From: Lota lota
Lineage: Eukaryota > Chordata > Actinopteri > Gadiformes > Lotidae
DNA length: 64,000 nt
NCBI GenBank assembly: GCA_026745465.1
Contig: JACYXH010000719.1
Span: forward strand, 909,637-973,636
Direction: 5' to 3'
Positions 1-58,232 of this stretch are shown in pieces. The first letter of the stretch is position 1; every line of letters begins with the position of its first letter. Made by a program: the position numbers and the translations under genes. The notes beneath the pieces are model-generated. The model did not search any database. It was not told the origin of the DNA and saw only the letters and a program-made list of their open reading frames with translations.

Positions 1-106
1 CAGAGGGAGGGAGGGGGGAGAGAAGGGGGGGAGAGAGAGGGAGGGAAGGGGGGGGGGAGCGAGAGGGAGGGGGGGAGAGACAGCGAGAGAGCAAGGGAGA
101 AAGAGG
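1..106. repeat. purine-rich low-complexity tract (GA/G-rich)
   Basis: Almost only G and A on the plus strand. It lies in the eif4g1 intron after exon 30. No exon for the rest of W2 is visible between 1 and 594. Confidence 0.9.
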
Positions 107-410
107 TTGAATATGGTATAAATATGTCTAAATGTATACATACTGAATTGGATGCCACATTACATGAATAATGGAGCAAAAAAAGAAGACCAAGGGTAAA
201 TCTGCCCCTTTCAGTCGTTGGTTTCCGGCCCAGGCTCTGAACCATCCGCCCCCAGAGGTTCTGCTAGACCATAGTATGACCGCTGGAGCCCATGTCAGAC
301 GCCCTATAGCATTGTTTGATGTCAAAGCTAACTTCCACAGATTGCACTTTCAATTGCATTATCTTTGTTGAGCGAGGAACGGCGCACGGACACGTTGCGC
401 GTCATGGGCC

Positions 411-567
411 AGTAGCGGCAGCCCTGGAGCCCCAGCGCCCCAGTAGCGGCAGCCCTGGAGCCCCAGCGCCCCAGTAGCGGCAGCCCTGGAGCCCCAGCGC
501 CCCAGTAGCGGCAGCCCTGGAGCCCCAGCGCCCCAGTAGCGGCAGCCCTTGAGACCCAGCGCCCCAG
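411..567. repeat. 31-bp minisatellite, about 5 copies
   Basis: Unit agtagcggcagccctggagc... repeats every 31 bp, ending about 28 bp from the exon 30 donor. Lies in an eif4g1 intron. Confidence 0.9.
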
Positions 568-594
568 CCTGAGGCAGCACGGCCAGCCACTCAC

Positions 595-33527
<32,933 letters not shown>

Positions 33528-33531
<4 letters not shown>

Positions 33532-33548
33532 TTCATGGAGTTCTGCAT
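33528..33548 (-). promoter_or_regulatory. short uORF overlapping the eif4g1 start codon
   Basis: ATG at 33548 opens a six-codon ORF (MQNSMK). Its TGA shares bases with the main ATG as ATGA. A second in-frame ATG lies three codons into it. The arrangement suits termination-reinitiation control of eIF4G1 synthesis; function is inferred from layout alone. Confidence 0.55.
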
Positions 33549-34254
33549 GAGGAGGGGGAACACAGACCTGTGTACAAATCTGGAGAGAAAGAAAACAAGT
33601 TGTTGGTCACATCCAAAATGTCTAATAATGACATCTTTACTTTGTATGTGACCATTTCACTGGTTTCATGCCTGCAACACAGCGCACATCATGTGTTCAC
33701 TCACCCACCACAAACAACTAAGTAAAAGACAAAACATGTCGGTCTGGTTCTTTTTGAACAGACAGAATGGAGCCAGAATTTCCTGCAGCCCAATACTCGG
33801 TTCCCGTGCAGAGGAAAACCTGGTTTGTCTGGGAAACCGGCATGCCGTATTTCATTATCCCTATTCACCTGGGGGCGAAACGGTTCGCAAAACCCATGGC
33901 CCTGGTACGACAGGGTGGTGGCACCAGTCGGTGTCAATACATTGACAAAATAAATGCCTACAACCTTTTAGCTTATATTTCGATTTTCCATTCATTGTTA
34001 TTACAACAGTGAACAACATCCAACATTCCAGCAGCACATGGAAACCTAAACACAACAGTAGTATAACTGTTATAACTATAGAACAGGCTTGGGCAGTAAC
34101 ACAGTATACCTGGGTTTTTAGAAATACTAGACGTATTATACCGTCAAAAATACAGACGCTCCTCGTTCTATTCAACTTTTTCTGACATCTTACGAATACT
34201 TTTTTTATTACGTTGATGTCCAAGTTTAGAAGCGAGATATATAAATAAACAGTG

Positions 34255-34440
34255 CAAAATAAAGTAGTCACTGTTGCATTGTGGTTGAGACTTCCCTGCG
34301 TTTTACATGAATGACCGCCCACCAGAACTTCCCGACATTAAAACTGGAAGTGCCATTTATAGCAGCATAGGGATGCTGCGGTGGTGAATTAAAAGATTCA
34401 CACTCAATAGCAGTTGATGTAGTCCAAAGTCTGCCGAAGA
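34255..34440. repeat. dispersed repeat family A, copy 2 (partial)
   Basis: Block tagcagcatagggatgctgc ggtggtgaattaaaagattc followed by cagttgatgtag matches 53,800-53,880 closely. Confidence 0.6.
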
Positions 34441-34504
34441 GACGGGGCTTCCAGCGAAGCCGTCGGGCACAAAGAGCGCCGTGGTGGGCCATGTTACCTG
34501 CCGG

Positions 34505-35003
34505 GACCTAGCCAGGTTCACACAGCTAGGACCTAGCCAGGTTCACACAGCTAGGACCTAGCCAGGTTCACACAGCTAGGACCTAGCCAGGTTCACACAG
34601 CTAGGACCTAGCCAGGTTCACACAGCTAGGACCTAGCCAGGTTCACACAGCTAGGACCTAGCCAGGTTCACACAGCTAGGACCTAGCCAGGTTCACACAG
34701 CTAGGACCTAGCCAGGTTCACACAGCTAGGACCTAGCCAGGTTCACACAGCTAGGACCTAGCCAGGTTCACACAGCTAGGACCTAGCCAGGTTCACACAG
34801 CTAGGACCTAGCCAGGTTCACACAGCTAGGACCTAGCCAGGTTCACACAGCTAGGACCTAGCCAGGTTCACACAGCTAGGACCTAGCCAGGTTCACACAG
34901 CTAGGACCTAGCCAGGTTCACACAGCTAGGACCTAGCCAGGTTCACATAGCTAGGACCTAGCCAGGTTCACACAGCTAGGACCTAGCCAGGTTCACACAG
35001 CTG
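34505..35003. repeat. 25-bp minisatellite, about 20 near-perfect copies
   Basis: Unit gttcacacagctaggaccta gccag. Each unit contains the near-palindrome GCTAGGACCTAGC. Copies are almost identical, so the array is young. Lies in a 5'UTR intron of eif4g1. Confidence 0.96.
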
Positions 35004-35284
35004 GCCACACAGCTGGACCGCGGATTGTCCCATTCGTTCCCCGCTTAAGATCACCTTGTTGATTTGCAATTGCAAATGTCAAGACGGCTAGTAACCATGC
35101 ACAGCTCTTTCAAATACTTGAGTGCCTTGAGTTTTTATATAGGTTTAGATTTCAAATGAATATGTTTAGATCCAGCATGGAAGACGTCTCCTCGTCGGTG
35201 CAAAAGCACATTTGCATATTTCCAGGTGTTTAAATATCTAACGTTGGGTGCATGCCCAGAGTTAATACCCCCGCTGAAACTGCC

Positions 35285-35693
35285 CTAAACCGGTTAGGGA
35301 ATAGATGGCAGATTATACCAGGCTAGCATAGGGTGACCTAGGCTGGATCTGACCTAAACCGGTTAGGGAATAGATGGCAGATTATACCAGGCTAGCATAG
35401 GGTGACCTAGGCTGGATCTGACCTAAACCGGTTAGGGAATAGATGGCAGATTATACCAGGTTAGCATAGGGTGACCTAGGCTGTATCTGACCTAAAGCGG
35501 TTAGGGAATAGATGGCAGATTATACCAGGTTAGCATAGGGTGACCTAGGCTGGATCTGACCTAAAGCGGTTAGGGAATAGATGGCAAATTATACCAGGGT
35601 AGCATAGGGTGACCTAGGCTGGATCTGACCTAAACCGGTTAGGGAATAGATGGCAAATTATACCAGGTCAGCATAGGGTGACCTAGGCTGGAT
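35285..35693. repeat. 69-bp minisatellite, about 6 copies
   Basis: Unit cctaaaccggttagggaata... in the same 5'UTR intron. Confidence 0.93.
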
Positions 35694-35994
35694 TCCAAAT
35701 ACCGCTTTCAGTTTGCATGGATGTTAGGAAACCGGTTAGAGGATCGTTTTCCCTCTGCATGTAAACACATACACTACATTTAAAAAAGCCCTTCTTAACT
35801 CTTAATGAATAACATTTGTAGGAAGGGTTTTAGTCAAATTGTCTCTGTTAGCACTTTATAATCGAGGTACATATAATTAATAAGATCATTAATGCAGATG
35901 ATGGATGACAGTAGGGTGGCGTACAAACAGGATTATTCCCAATCCAATCTGGCACACTAAATGTGATCCCACATACAAGCTCATCTGTACTTAC

Positions 35995-36041
35995 ATTTAT
36001 TTAGGTCCCACTTGCTGGGATACTCTCTGGGAATGGTTTTC
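35995..36041 (-). other. eif4g1: eif4g1 probable second 5'UTR exon (47 bp)
   Basis: On the minus strand a strong acceptor (tgctgttttag|G) and a strong donor (AAAT|gtaagtac) enclose 47 bp with no suitable start codon. It lies between the proposed first exon and the start-codon exon. Called from splice signals only. Confidence 0.5.
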
Positions 36042-36398
36042 CTAAAACAGCAAAGACAGAGAGAGACAGAGTGAAAAGAAACAATGGAAATCATGTTAAA
36101 TACAAGCATAGTAGGAATAACGGCACTTTTGACAAGAGTACAGGATCCAGTGAGGCTACTGAGGCGTTCAGCATAGTGGCTCTAGAACAACTTGAAAGGT
36201 GAGGTCCAGTGTCATGACACCTTACATTGATGGGACAACTGCCCTGTACCTGCGGCATAGCTTACAAAACATGTCTAGTAGGGATTCATAGCAGAAATAG
36301 AGTAACAGTGAATATCAACACACACAATCCCCAAGGAGCAAAATCAACGACCAGATAACCCCATCCTTCCACACCGCTAGTAGCTACCAGACTACTCT

Positions 36399-36512
<114 letters not shown>

Positions 36513-37845
36513 GGGGGGGTGTCAACGGACACAGCATTGCCCAAAGTGCCAAGTCATTGGGGTTTTGTGACAATGTGAACCAGCATTTGAAGTGCACGTC
36601 TGTTCATTTATTCCTCATATATCATCAATCATATATTGTCGCTTTGTATGGGAATTGAAAACTTAAGCTCCTGACAATTCCCCAGTGAAGATGCATCCCT
36701 GATAAGCTTAGATATGTGAAAGCACAAACACATGATGAGGGGAAAATCGCAAAACAATAAATGACCCTCCGTTGGGGGGGGGGGGGGGGTCATTTGTCAT
36801 CAGCCTAACGATTTTGAGGTGACTAGCCTACGACAGATTAGCGACAGCATCAGTTGAGGTCATTTGCCGCACCCATCGTGTGTACGTAGCTAACTAGCTC
36901 AAATCAGAAGGCTTTTAGCCTAGCTATTTCAGCAAAACGAAAGCAGAGGCCAGCAGAGGAGAGCGGAAAAGCACTTCCACCATCGACCTCTGGTATGGGA
37001 GGAGACGGCCGCGTGGGTGTGGAGGACATCCATCAAAACTCTGACCAGCTTTCCTCCAAGTGTCGAAATATCGAGAGGAATATATCCAGCATGGATTCAC
37101 ATGCCTCGTTGTCAACGAAGTAGTACATCCCAGATGTGTCGTGTGCACTGAGGTGCTTGCACAAAGCCTAAAGCCCGTAAAAATGCTACGACACTTGAAA
37201 CATAAGCACTCCTCCCTTGCTGCGAAATCTGTCTACTTTTGCCGGCGAAAAGAGCGCGAGTAGCTAGGCCAAAAGAAGGTCCTAACAAAACAAACAACAA
37301 TCCCTGGCAAAGCTCAAAGGGCATCATATGAAGTGGCATACTTAATTGCGCAGGCAAGAAGGCCACATACAATCAGCGAAACCCGTTAAACCTTGCTGCT
37401 ATAGCTATGAGTCTGCCTATGCATGGAGATAAATAAAGTGGCCCGGGAGCTAGAATCAGTGGCGCTGTCTAACGGCACCAACGCCCGGCGCATCACCGAC
37501 GCAGCCCAGGACATGAAGTGTCCGCTGAGTGACTGAAGACGGGGAAACAGGCTTTGCAGTTAGATGAATCGACAGATATATCAAACAATGACCAACTGCC
37601 TGTATTCGTCAGATACAGTTTGGACGGAAAACTTGAGGAGGACATGCTTATTTGCAGTGCGCTGGATGGAACGTGCACAGGCGAGGACATTTTCACAAAA
37701 CTTGACAAGAAACTAAAAGAAGAGGGACTGTCTTAGGTGCATCTGTGTTTGTACAGATGGTGCTGGGGCGATGCTGGGAAAAAAATGGAAGGACTGAAAG
37801 CAAGAGTCTTACAAGTGGTGCCTCACGTAAAGTTCACACACTGTA

Positions 37846-38879
37846 TTATACACAGTAGGCTTGTGCCAATATGCGATCGGATCGTATATTGCCAATTGAA
37901 CGGATGATCGATGATTTTCCTACGCCAGTATCAGGGCGATTTTACCTAACTTACTATGAGAAATAAGTCTATAAACAGAGCGCACGTAGACTCCGTCCGA
38001 ATAGCGCTCTGCCTCCTTCAAAATATAACTTTTAAGATGCGTTTGACCTTCGCACATTCGACAAATCGGGACAATGAAAATGTCGCTTTGCAGACAAACA
38101 CGCCTTAAAAGTGATTAGCAAATAATCAATTTACCCGCCCGGAAAGCTTTGGATTATAGCAAGCAACAACCGCAGTCATGTCGTTGAGTTGTGAACGTTA
38201 TTCTGAGATATATTGTGGATGGTGAAGGAACAGGCAGGAGGCGGAGCGCTACGTTCAGATGGCGTCTGCGTGCGCTCTGTTTGTAGAGTGACCTCAGATC
38301 TCTAGAGTCTGCACCCTGCTGTGCATGTAGGGATGTTTCTGGTGGAGTGCCCACCGATCTCTAGAGTCTGCACCCTGCTGTGCATGTAGGGATGTTTCTG
38401 GTGGAGTGCCCACCGATCTCTAGAGTCTGCGCCCTGCTGTGCATGTAGGGATGTTTCTGGTGGAGTGCCCACCGATCTCTAGAGTCTGCGCCCTGCTGTG
38501 CATGTAGGGATGTTTCTGGTGGAGTGTCCACCGATCTCTAGAGTCTGCACCCTGCTGTGCATGTAGGGATGTTTCTGGTGGAGTGCCCACCGATCTCTAG
38601 AGTCTGCGCCCTGCTGTGCATGTAGGGATGTTTCTGGTGGAGTGGCCACCGATTAGCCCCGTTGATCGGCACGGGTGACTATTAAAACCAGTTTGCCGTC
38701 TCTTCCATGGATCTGACCCTCCGTTCTCCATAAGCCGTTCTCCTGAGAACGGAGACGCCGGCTGCTCACCAAAACGCTGCTCTGCGCTCCGTACGAGTGG
38801 TTAACGTTATGGAGACGATAGATAATAATGTTAGACGGAACATGCTGCTGTGATACTGTCGCCCTACCCTTATACACAG
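37846..38879. mobile_element. insertion inside the hAT pseudogene, with target-site duplication
   Basis: ttatacacag occurs at 37,846-37,855 and again at 38,870-38,879. Removing the roughly 1,024 bp between restores the transposase reading frame across the THCIIH/EAFASK junction, so the insertion came later. It contains a 59-60-bp minisatellite of six copies (38,297-38,652). Its ends are weakly similar inverted (tagg...). Superfamily not determined. Confidence 0.65.
38297..38652. repeat. 59-60-bp minisatellite, 6 copies
   Basis: Unit gatctctagagtctgcaccc tgctgtgcatgtagggatg... inside the nested insertion. Confidence 0.93.
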
Positions 38880-39418
38880 AGAAGCTTTCGCAAGCAAACC
38901 AGTCGACCAGAGCTTAAAAGTGTTCTCGACACTGCGATAAAATAGGTAAACTACATATAAATCGCGTCCACTCAACACCAGGCTGTTTTTGCGTTTGCCA
39001 CTCTCTGCAACAAACTAGGCTGTATGAGGGCCCGCTGTTTTCGCTAGGAAATGTTCTCACCTGCCTGTATGAGCTATGGGACGAGGTGCGCTTAGTCCTG
39101 GCGGAGAATGGATGGAGCTCGCTGACCACCTGACTTCAAGCCCTCCTGGAACGCTTCAACAGTATTTCACCATTCACCGTAACGAGCGTACATCACGTGT
39201 CCTCAGACCTGGAGGACGCACTGGTTGAACTGTCAAGCGATCTAACCTTAAAGACAGCGTTTCATTCCAAGACGCTGGCTGAGATTTCAGTCGAGAGGGA
39301 ATACCCACAGCTATCCAAGGCAGCAGTGGATGTACCGATGCCGTTTGGATCTACCTACCTATGCAAAAAGACTTCCTCTGCACTGACGTACATTCAAAAT
39401 AAGTACAGATCGAGCTGA

Positions 39419-42150
39419 ACGGGGAGGATGATCTCAGAGTGGCCGTCTCCTAAATGAATGTTAATGCATGTTTTTTTTATACACACTCACTGGAAAGCAC
39501 CTTGACATACACTGCCACACCCTGTGAACACAGCGTTTGTAGGGCTTCTGCAACTCTGGATTAAACATTGGGAAAGGTAGTCTAGAAGTTGTTAATAAAG
39601 AGCCCTAAATCCTACCCACAACGTTTTACCGTGCAATTAAGAAATATAGATATATACCCAAATTGTTTAAGCAGTATTCAACAACTTGGCAGAAGCAGCC
39701 ACGCAGGGTACGCAAGATGACAACATTCCCTAAGGATTGTGTTGGGAGAGGCAGTTATGCAAGAGGCAAGACTTGGTGCCCACCACCCCCTCTCCCATGT
39801 CATCTGAGCCGGGCAGGCAAATAGTTGTATGGAGCTCCAACTTCCACCATCTCCAGTTCAACATACTACTGGAAATGTTGTTGTGTAAGCCCCTCGTCCA
39901 CTCTACACCGTGCGCTTTGCATTAGCCTGAATCTGCCATTTTGGCACACTGCTCGCCACAGCAGTGCTACCGTACCATGCATTCATAGAGTGAAGGCTGC
40001 GGTAATACCGTCGCAGTAAGACACGCCGAGGACAATTAGTTCTAAACGTAAGTTAAACGCAGACCTACACGCATTTCAGTCAAAACTACGGTGTACAATG
40101 CAGTTGCCATTTTGTTAACTATATGCCAATTGACTGAAGTACAGACTATTGGGTAACGGACAAAATATGACCATGTAAGTACCTCAACATTCACGTTTTT
40201 GGAGTAAGGAGGAAACTGCAGTGTCAGAGAACCCCACATGTAAATAGGGAGAACACACCAACTGTACACAGAGTGGCCTCATTGCACGGCGGTCAACCCT
40301 AGAATCTACTTGCAACGAGACTCATTCTGATAATGACATCCCCAAGCCATTGTTTGGATAGACATTGAGGCATCACAACCACTAAAACATTGAACCATTT
40401 GTTTTAAGCTGCACCCATTTTGGAAACGAACACGCAACACGTTGCTCCTCGTCACATCAGCACCATGCCTACTGCAGCCTGCACGTTGAACAGGCATCTA
40501 GTCCACAGCGCTATATGGCCAGCCACTCGCTATTATCTACCTAGGACGCCGCACAAGCAATCACTGTCTAAACGCTATCACGTTGATAAGCTAGCCAAAT
40601 TCTGACTTAGCATTTATAAGTAACCGGTGCATGTGCTGCGACTAGATCATTGGCCATACCTTCGCAATGACACACGGGGCGTGTCCGCCTGCCCCTAAAA
40701 TCCTACGACGGTGATTCAACCCATATTAAATATATTGTGCTGCGCCATGACGCTTACTTTCCTAGGCCCGATCTTGGACCACCACGTGGTTTAACCTGCG
40801 TTGGCGCGAGCAGTGTGGGCACATAGCCCGTCGCCGGTTCAACACCTAATGCTTAACACCTCGTCTGACGATGACAACTTCCCAAACACAAAACCGCCCG
40901 GTCGACCTCCATGCGTTTCCTGCGCACACGCACACGCACCTGTAGATGGGTGGACATTGACAACTGCATCGGCTAAACTGATGACTGGCTGTCACGTATG
41001 ACAGTGAGCGAGCAACCACAACGTTAGTGCGAGAATAACGCGGACGGCGGCTGGCCGGTTAAGGTCGACAACCGAAACAGCACAATGCACTGGAAACGGA
41101 TCGACCACCGGACGCAATACCAACCAGCGATGGGTAACGGTTAGGCGCACTCCCGATTCCTACCGTTAGCATCGTAGCCTGAACCAGGGTACACGTGTCA
41201 GCTCACCTTGCACTGTGATGCAGTGCAGTGGATGCTGCTTCTTGTTCGGCACTGTACTCAAATCCACTACACAGTTCGGCATACAACCCTAACTTCCACT
41301 GGACCCCCAAAACGATGTCTAATAGGGCACCTCCAAACCCCGTTGACACACATCGGGGCCCGGATTAAGGTGTCAACCAACAAAGCAATCGCCGTGTCAT
41401 TGATCGCAACACATACCTTGCGCAAATGACTATTTATGGTCCACACACATTTTACATTTCGGACCACTATGGCGAGAGGGAACCCCTCTTTGTATAAGTC
41501 GGCACGTTTCACTTGACTGCTAATGATTCAACTTCGATCGGCTTTAAATACTTTCTGCGGCTAATTATTTACCGCATGTGGACGTTTCCTTTCCGATTAT
41601 CCCCACATCTTTGTTTACAATAACAGTCGGGGCAAACGCTAAAACCCAGTGCAGGAAAGGAAAGTCCATCAGACGACCCCTTTCTTGTGGGGAAGTGGCC
41701 AGACACATCTGTCCCACACAGCCAATGAGTTATGGGTGATTTACACCGTATTACATGAGCTAACTTGGCTATGATGTGTAGGTAGCGTGTGTGGCTAGCC
41801 ATGGGTAAATGACAAACAAATGCAGTAAATGATGTGGTCCTATTGAAATCAACCCATCTGGGAAGTGTCTACGGCCGAATTGGCCATTTAAAAACCAAAT
41901 GGTACGCGGGGTAGGAATGTCGCCTCACCAAAGTCTACTTCATACAACGTTAGCATGCTAGCTGGGCAGCTAAAGTAAAGAAAGAACACCCACGTCGTCT
42001 TACTAGCTAGCTCCTAAGCTAATCCACGAAAACAGCAGGAATACTAGTCAGCAGATATCACAGAACAAAGTCCATGCAGCTATATATATCACAAAACCAA
42101 ACGCGAAATTTAGAGTTGAAGTTCATCTTGAGATATTGCATTATGTTCAA
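39419..42150. other. first-intron sequence of eif4g1, nothing recognised
   Basis: About 2.7 kb of mixed-composition DNA with only short random ORFs. No convincing exon, RNA gene or transposon end. Confidence 0.5.
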
Positions 42151-42212
42151 TGTCACCTACCCCCCCAAAAGAGAGTAATTTATATTTGAAAAAATGAAAT
42201 CAACGGCGCTAC

Positions 42213-42295
42213 CTTTCTCTCCTTGAGTCCGCAGAGCGGGACGGACGGAAAATCTTCCCGGAAGCCGGTAGCAGAGGGGTAATTCCGGTACAGAA
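42213..42295 (-). other. eif4g1: eif4g1 probable first (non-coding) exon
   Basis: A GC-rich stretch on the minus strand ends in a usable donor (AAAG|gtagcg, donor GT at 42212-42211). It lies about 600 bp downstream of the psmd2 3' end in a promoter-like setting. The 5' limit is a guess; I see no TATA box. A later non-coding exon probably follows at 35995-36041. Confidence 0.5.
42254..42264. promoter_or_regulatory. palindromic ETS-type motif at the eif4g1 promoter
   Basis: CTTCCCGGAAG reads the same on both strands and holds two opposed GGAA cores, as bound by ETS/GABP factors (a STAT-like reading, TTCNNNGAA, is also possible). A second CCGGAA core lies about 20 bp away. TATA-less housekeeping promoters often use ETS sites, so this fits the proposed first exon. 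Confidence 0.4.
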
Positions 42296-42879
42296 TCCCA
42301 TCATGTGATAACGGTCTCGCTGTTCTTTAATCGTTCATTTTGGGAGAATGTATGTTTCTTACTTTTAAGCTTTTATTTTATAGTGCAGTGGTATTTTCCC
42401 CCCTCCCCTTCTTTAATAATACATTTAAACTCATCTCAAATTCGCCCCAATACACCAGTTCCACTTGTCATATACAATATAGAGCAAAAGATGCTTCCCC
42501 CATTCCATACAGACCTTCCCGATACCACTGGGAAATTATGTCAACTACCCTACTCAAATAGAATCCCATTATTATAACATTGACATTGAACCTAAACCAT
42601 TTTCCATTGGTCTCATCGCGAAAACATTTAGCGTATCATTGGGATTTAACTACAAATGACGCTGTGCTTTCTAAAGTTTGATTGATGATTTTATTTAAGA
42701 AAAATATTTCTACATTATTGAATTTTAACATTAATGGCAGGTTTGCCAATCCAAAAAAGGAAAAACAGGCCTGTAAATTATCACAATTCCACCTAGTGGA
42801 TCAGAATTGTATTTTGGATAAAACCGAATAGTTGTGTAAAGATTTACCAAAGGGGAAAAAAAACAGGATGAACATGACA

Positions 42880-43347
42880 CTTTCTTTCTGAAGCTTTAAT
42901 TACAAAAGAAAAACAGGCGGTGCAGGTACAGAAGAAACAATGAGCACAAGTGATAAAGGTGGTTGACCAGTCGTAGCACAAAGCGTTGCCAGAGCTGAGG
43001 TGGTGAACATCGCCTGCATTTGAGCTTGACCGTAGACCAATCTCAGAACCACTGTTTCAGTACATGTGGGAAACATGGCGCTGCAGTGTCGATCAGGCCC
43101 CAGTTACCCATCTGAGTGCCATAGCGGTCCAGCCAACCAGACCATGAAACCATTTGATAACTACGGGGGAGGGGCCACAGATGAAAAACAAAAGACAGCA
43201 AGAATGGGTAGGCCAAGCATGGCTTTTTTTAAAGCCATGGAATAAACAACATCAAATATGAGGACTTAAAAAAAAAAAGCCAGGAGGACTACCCTTCTAA
43301 GTGCTGGAGGTGGCCAGTAATGGGGATGGGAGTGTGGGGGTCTAGGT
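42880..43347 (-). other. psmd2: psmd2 3'UTR (approximate)
   Basis: Sequence after the stop codon to just past an ATTAAA hexamer (42,900-42,895 in transcript direction). No better AATAAA was seen on this strand. The end point is approximate. Confidence 0.5.
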
Positions 43348-57346
<13,999 letters not shown>

Positions 57347-57569
57347 AGCTGCAATTTCGTTAACTGTCGGCTAGTAAAAGAACTATGGAGGACTGGAAGC
57401 AAGGGACTTCTTCAGTGCCGTGACGGTGTTTCCGTTCCTCTCTACTGCCACCTAGCGAGCAATTCCTTTGTGTGTGTTATTTATTTATTTATTTTATCCG
57501 TACTGGGGGGAAAAGTCACATGATCACATGGAACGAAATCACATGCTTTTGTTTTACTTTGAGTTCAAC
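57347..57569. promoter_or_regulatory. head-to-head promoter of psmd2 and the S28 protease gene
   Basis: 223 bp separate the two start codons. No clear TATA box. At 57,445-57,458 CTGCCACCTAGCGA differs from the CTCF-type core CTGCCACCTAGTGG at two positions. At 57,515-57,545 TCACATG occurs three times, overlapping GTCACATGATCACATG, an E-box/M-box type used by MITF/TFE factors. Motif calls are by eye. Confidence 0.5.
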
Positions 57570-57770
57570 ATGGCGTTGCAAACTGGGACTTTCATTTGTA
57601 AAGTGATCGCCATCATCTTCGTTTCTGTTGTTTGTGGAGGACAACGCTTGAAAGGATTTAGAACATTTAGTCGAGTGCAAGGTGCATGCAACGAGACGGC
57701 GTTTGAGGATCAATGGTTCATTCAGAAACTAGATCACTTCAATGGTGCGGACAGCCGAACGTGGAAGCAG
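57570..57770 (+). CDS. S28 protease exon 1 (signal peptide)
   Basis: 67 codons, donor AAGCAG|gtgagc. The ATG at 57,570 (caacATGG) has a good context and directly precedes a hydrophobic stretch; upstream in-frame ATGs at 57,468, 57,528 and 57,543 would add a non-signal leader. Confidence 0.85.
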
Positions 57771-58139
57771 GTGAGCGCCGATGTCAGTGTGTATGTAAGA
57801 CTGTGTTGGCCCCATCTGGTACTCTATCATCTCAACGGCTAGAGAACAAGGCTGAGCTATGCGTAGGTGGGAGAAAAATAAAAGGTATATCCGTTATTGT
57901 TGACGTTGTCTACATAACATTTATTAATATAATGTCCGTCCCCCGTCCCCCCCGGTTATCTGATTGATGCTAAGCAGTCCATTGGTTGATGCCAATTTTT
58001 CATTCGCTTAGTCATGCCAATAAATCACAGAGAGATAGCAGTTACTTCTCAGTAGTAGCACTATGTGGCCACGGCTGCACAGATCTCACAGCTTCTGCGT
58101 CTCAATACTGTATTTAACGTCGTAGACAGTTCTGGGTAC

Positions 58140-58232
<93 letters not shown>

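Larger units (their letters stand above)
37052..39418 (+). pseudogene. decayed hAT-type transposase (ZBED/SCAND3-like)
   Basis: Open pieces on the plus strand form one degraded protein: a BED-type zinc finger (CLVVNEVVHPRCVVC ... LRHLKHKHSS), then QLDESTDISNNDQLPVFVRY, a DGAGAMLGKKW block, THCIIH, and after a 1-kb insertion EAFASKPVDQSLKVFSTL, RPLNTRLFLRL, and a C-terminal LLERFNSISPFTV region. This order is that of the domesticated hAT family around ZBED5/SCAND3. Stop codons and frame changes break it, so it is dead. It lies antisense in an eif4g1 5'UTR intron. Confidence 0.75.

Noticed and set aside
34505..35003. CRISPR-like array of short repeats
   Set aside because: Units are directly adjacent with no unique spacers, and the genome is eukaryotic.
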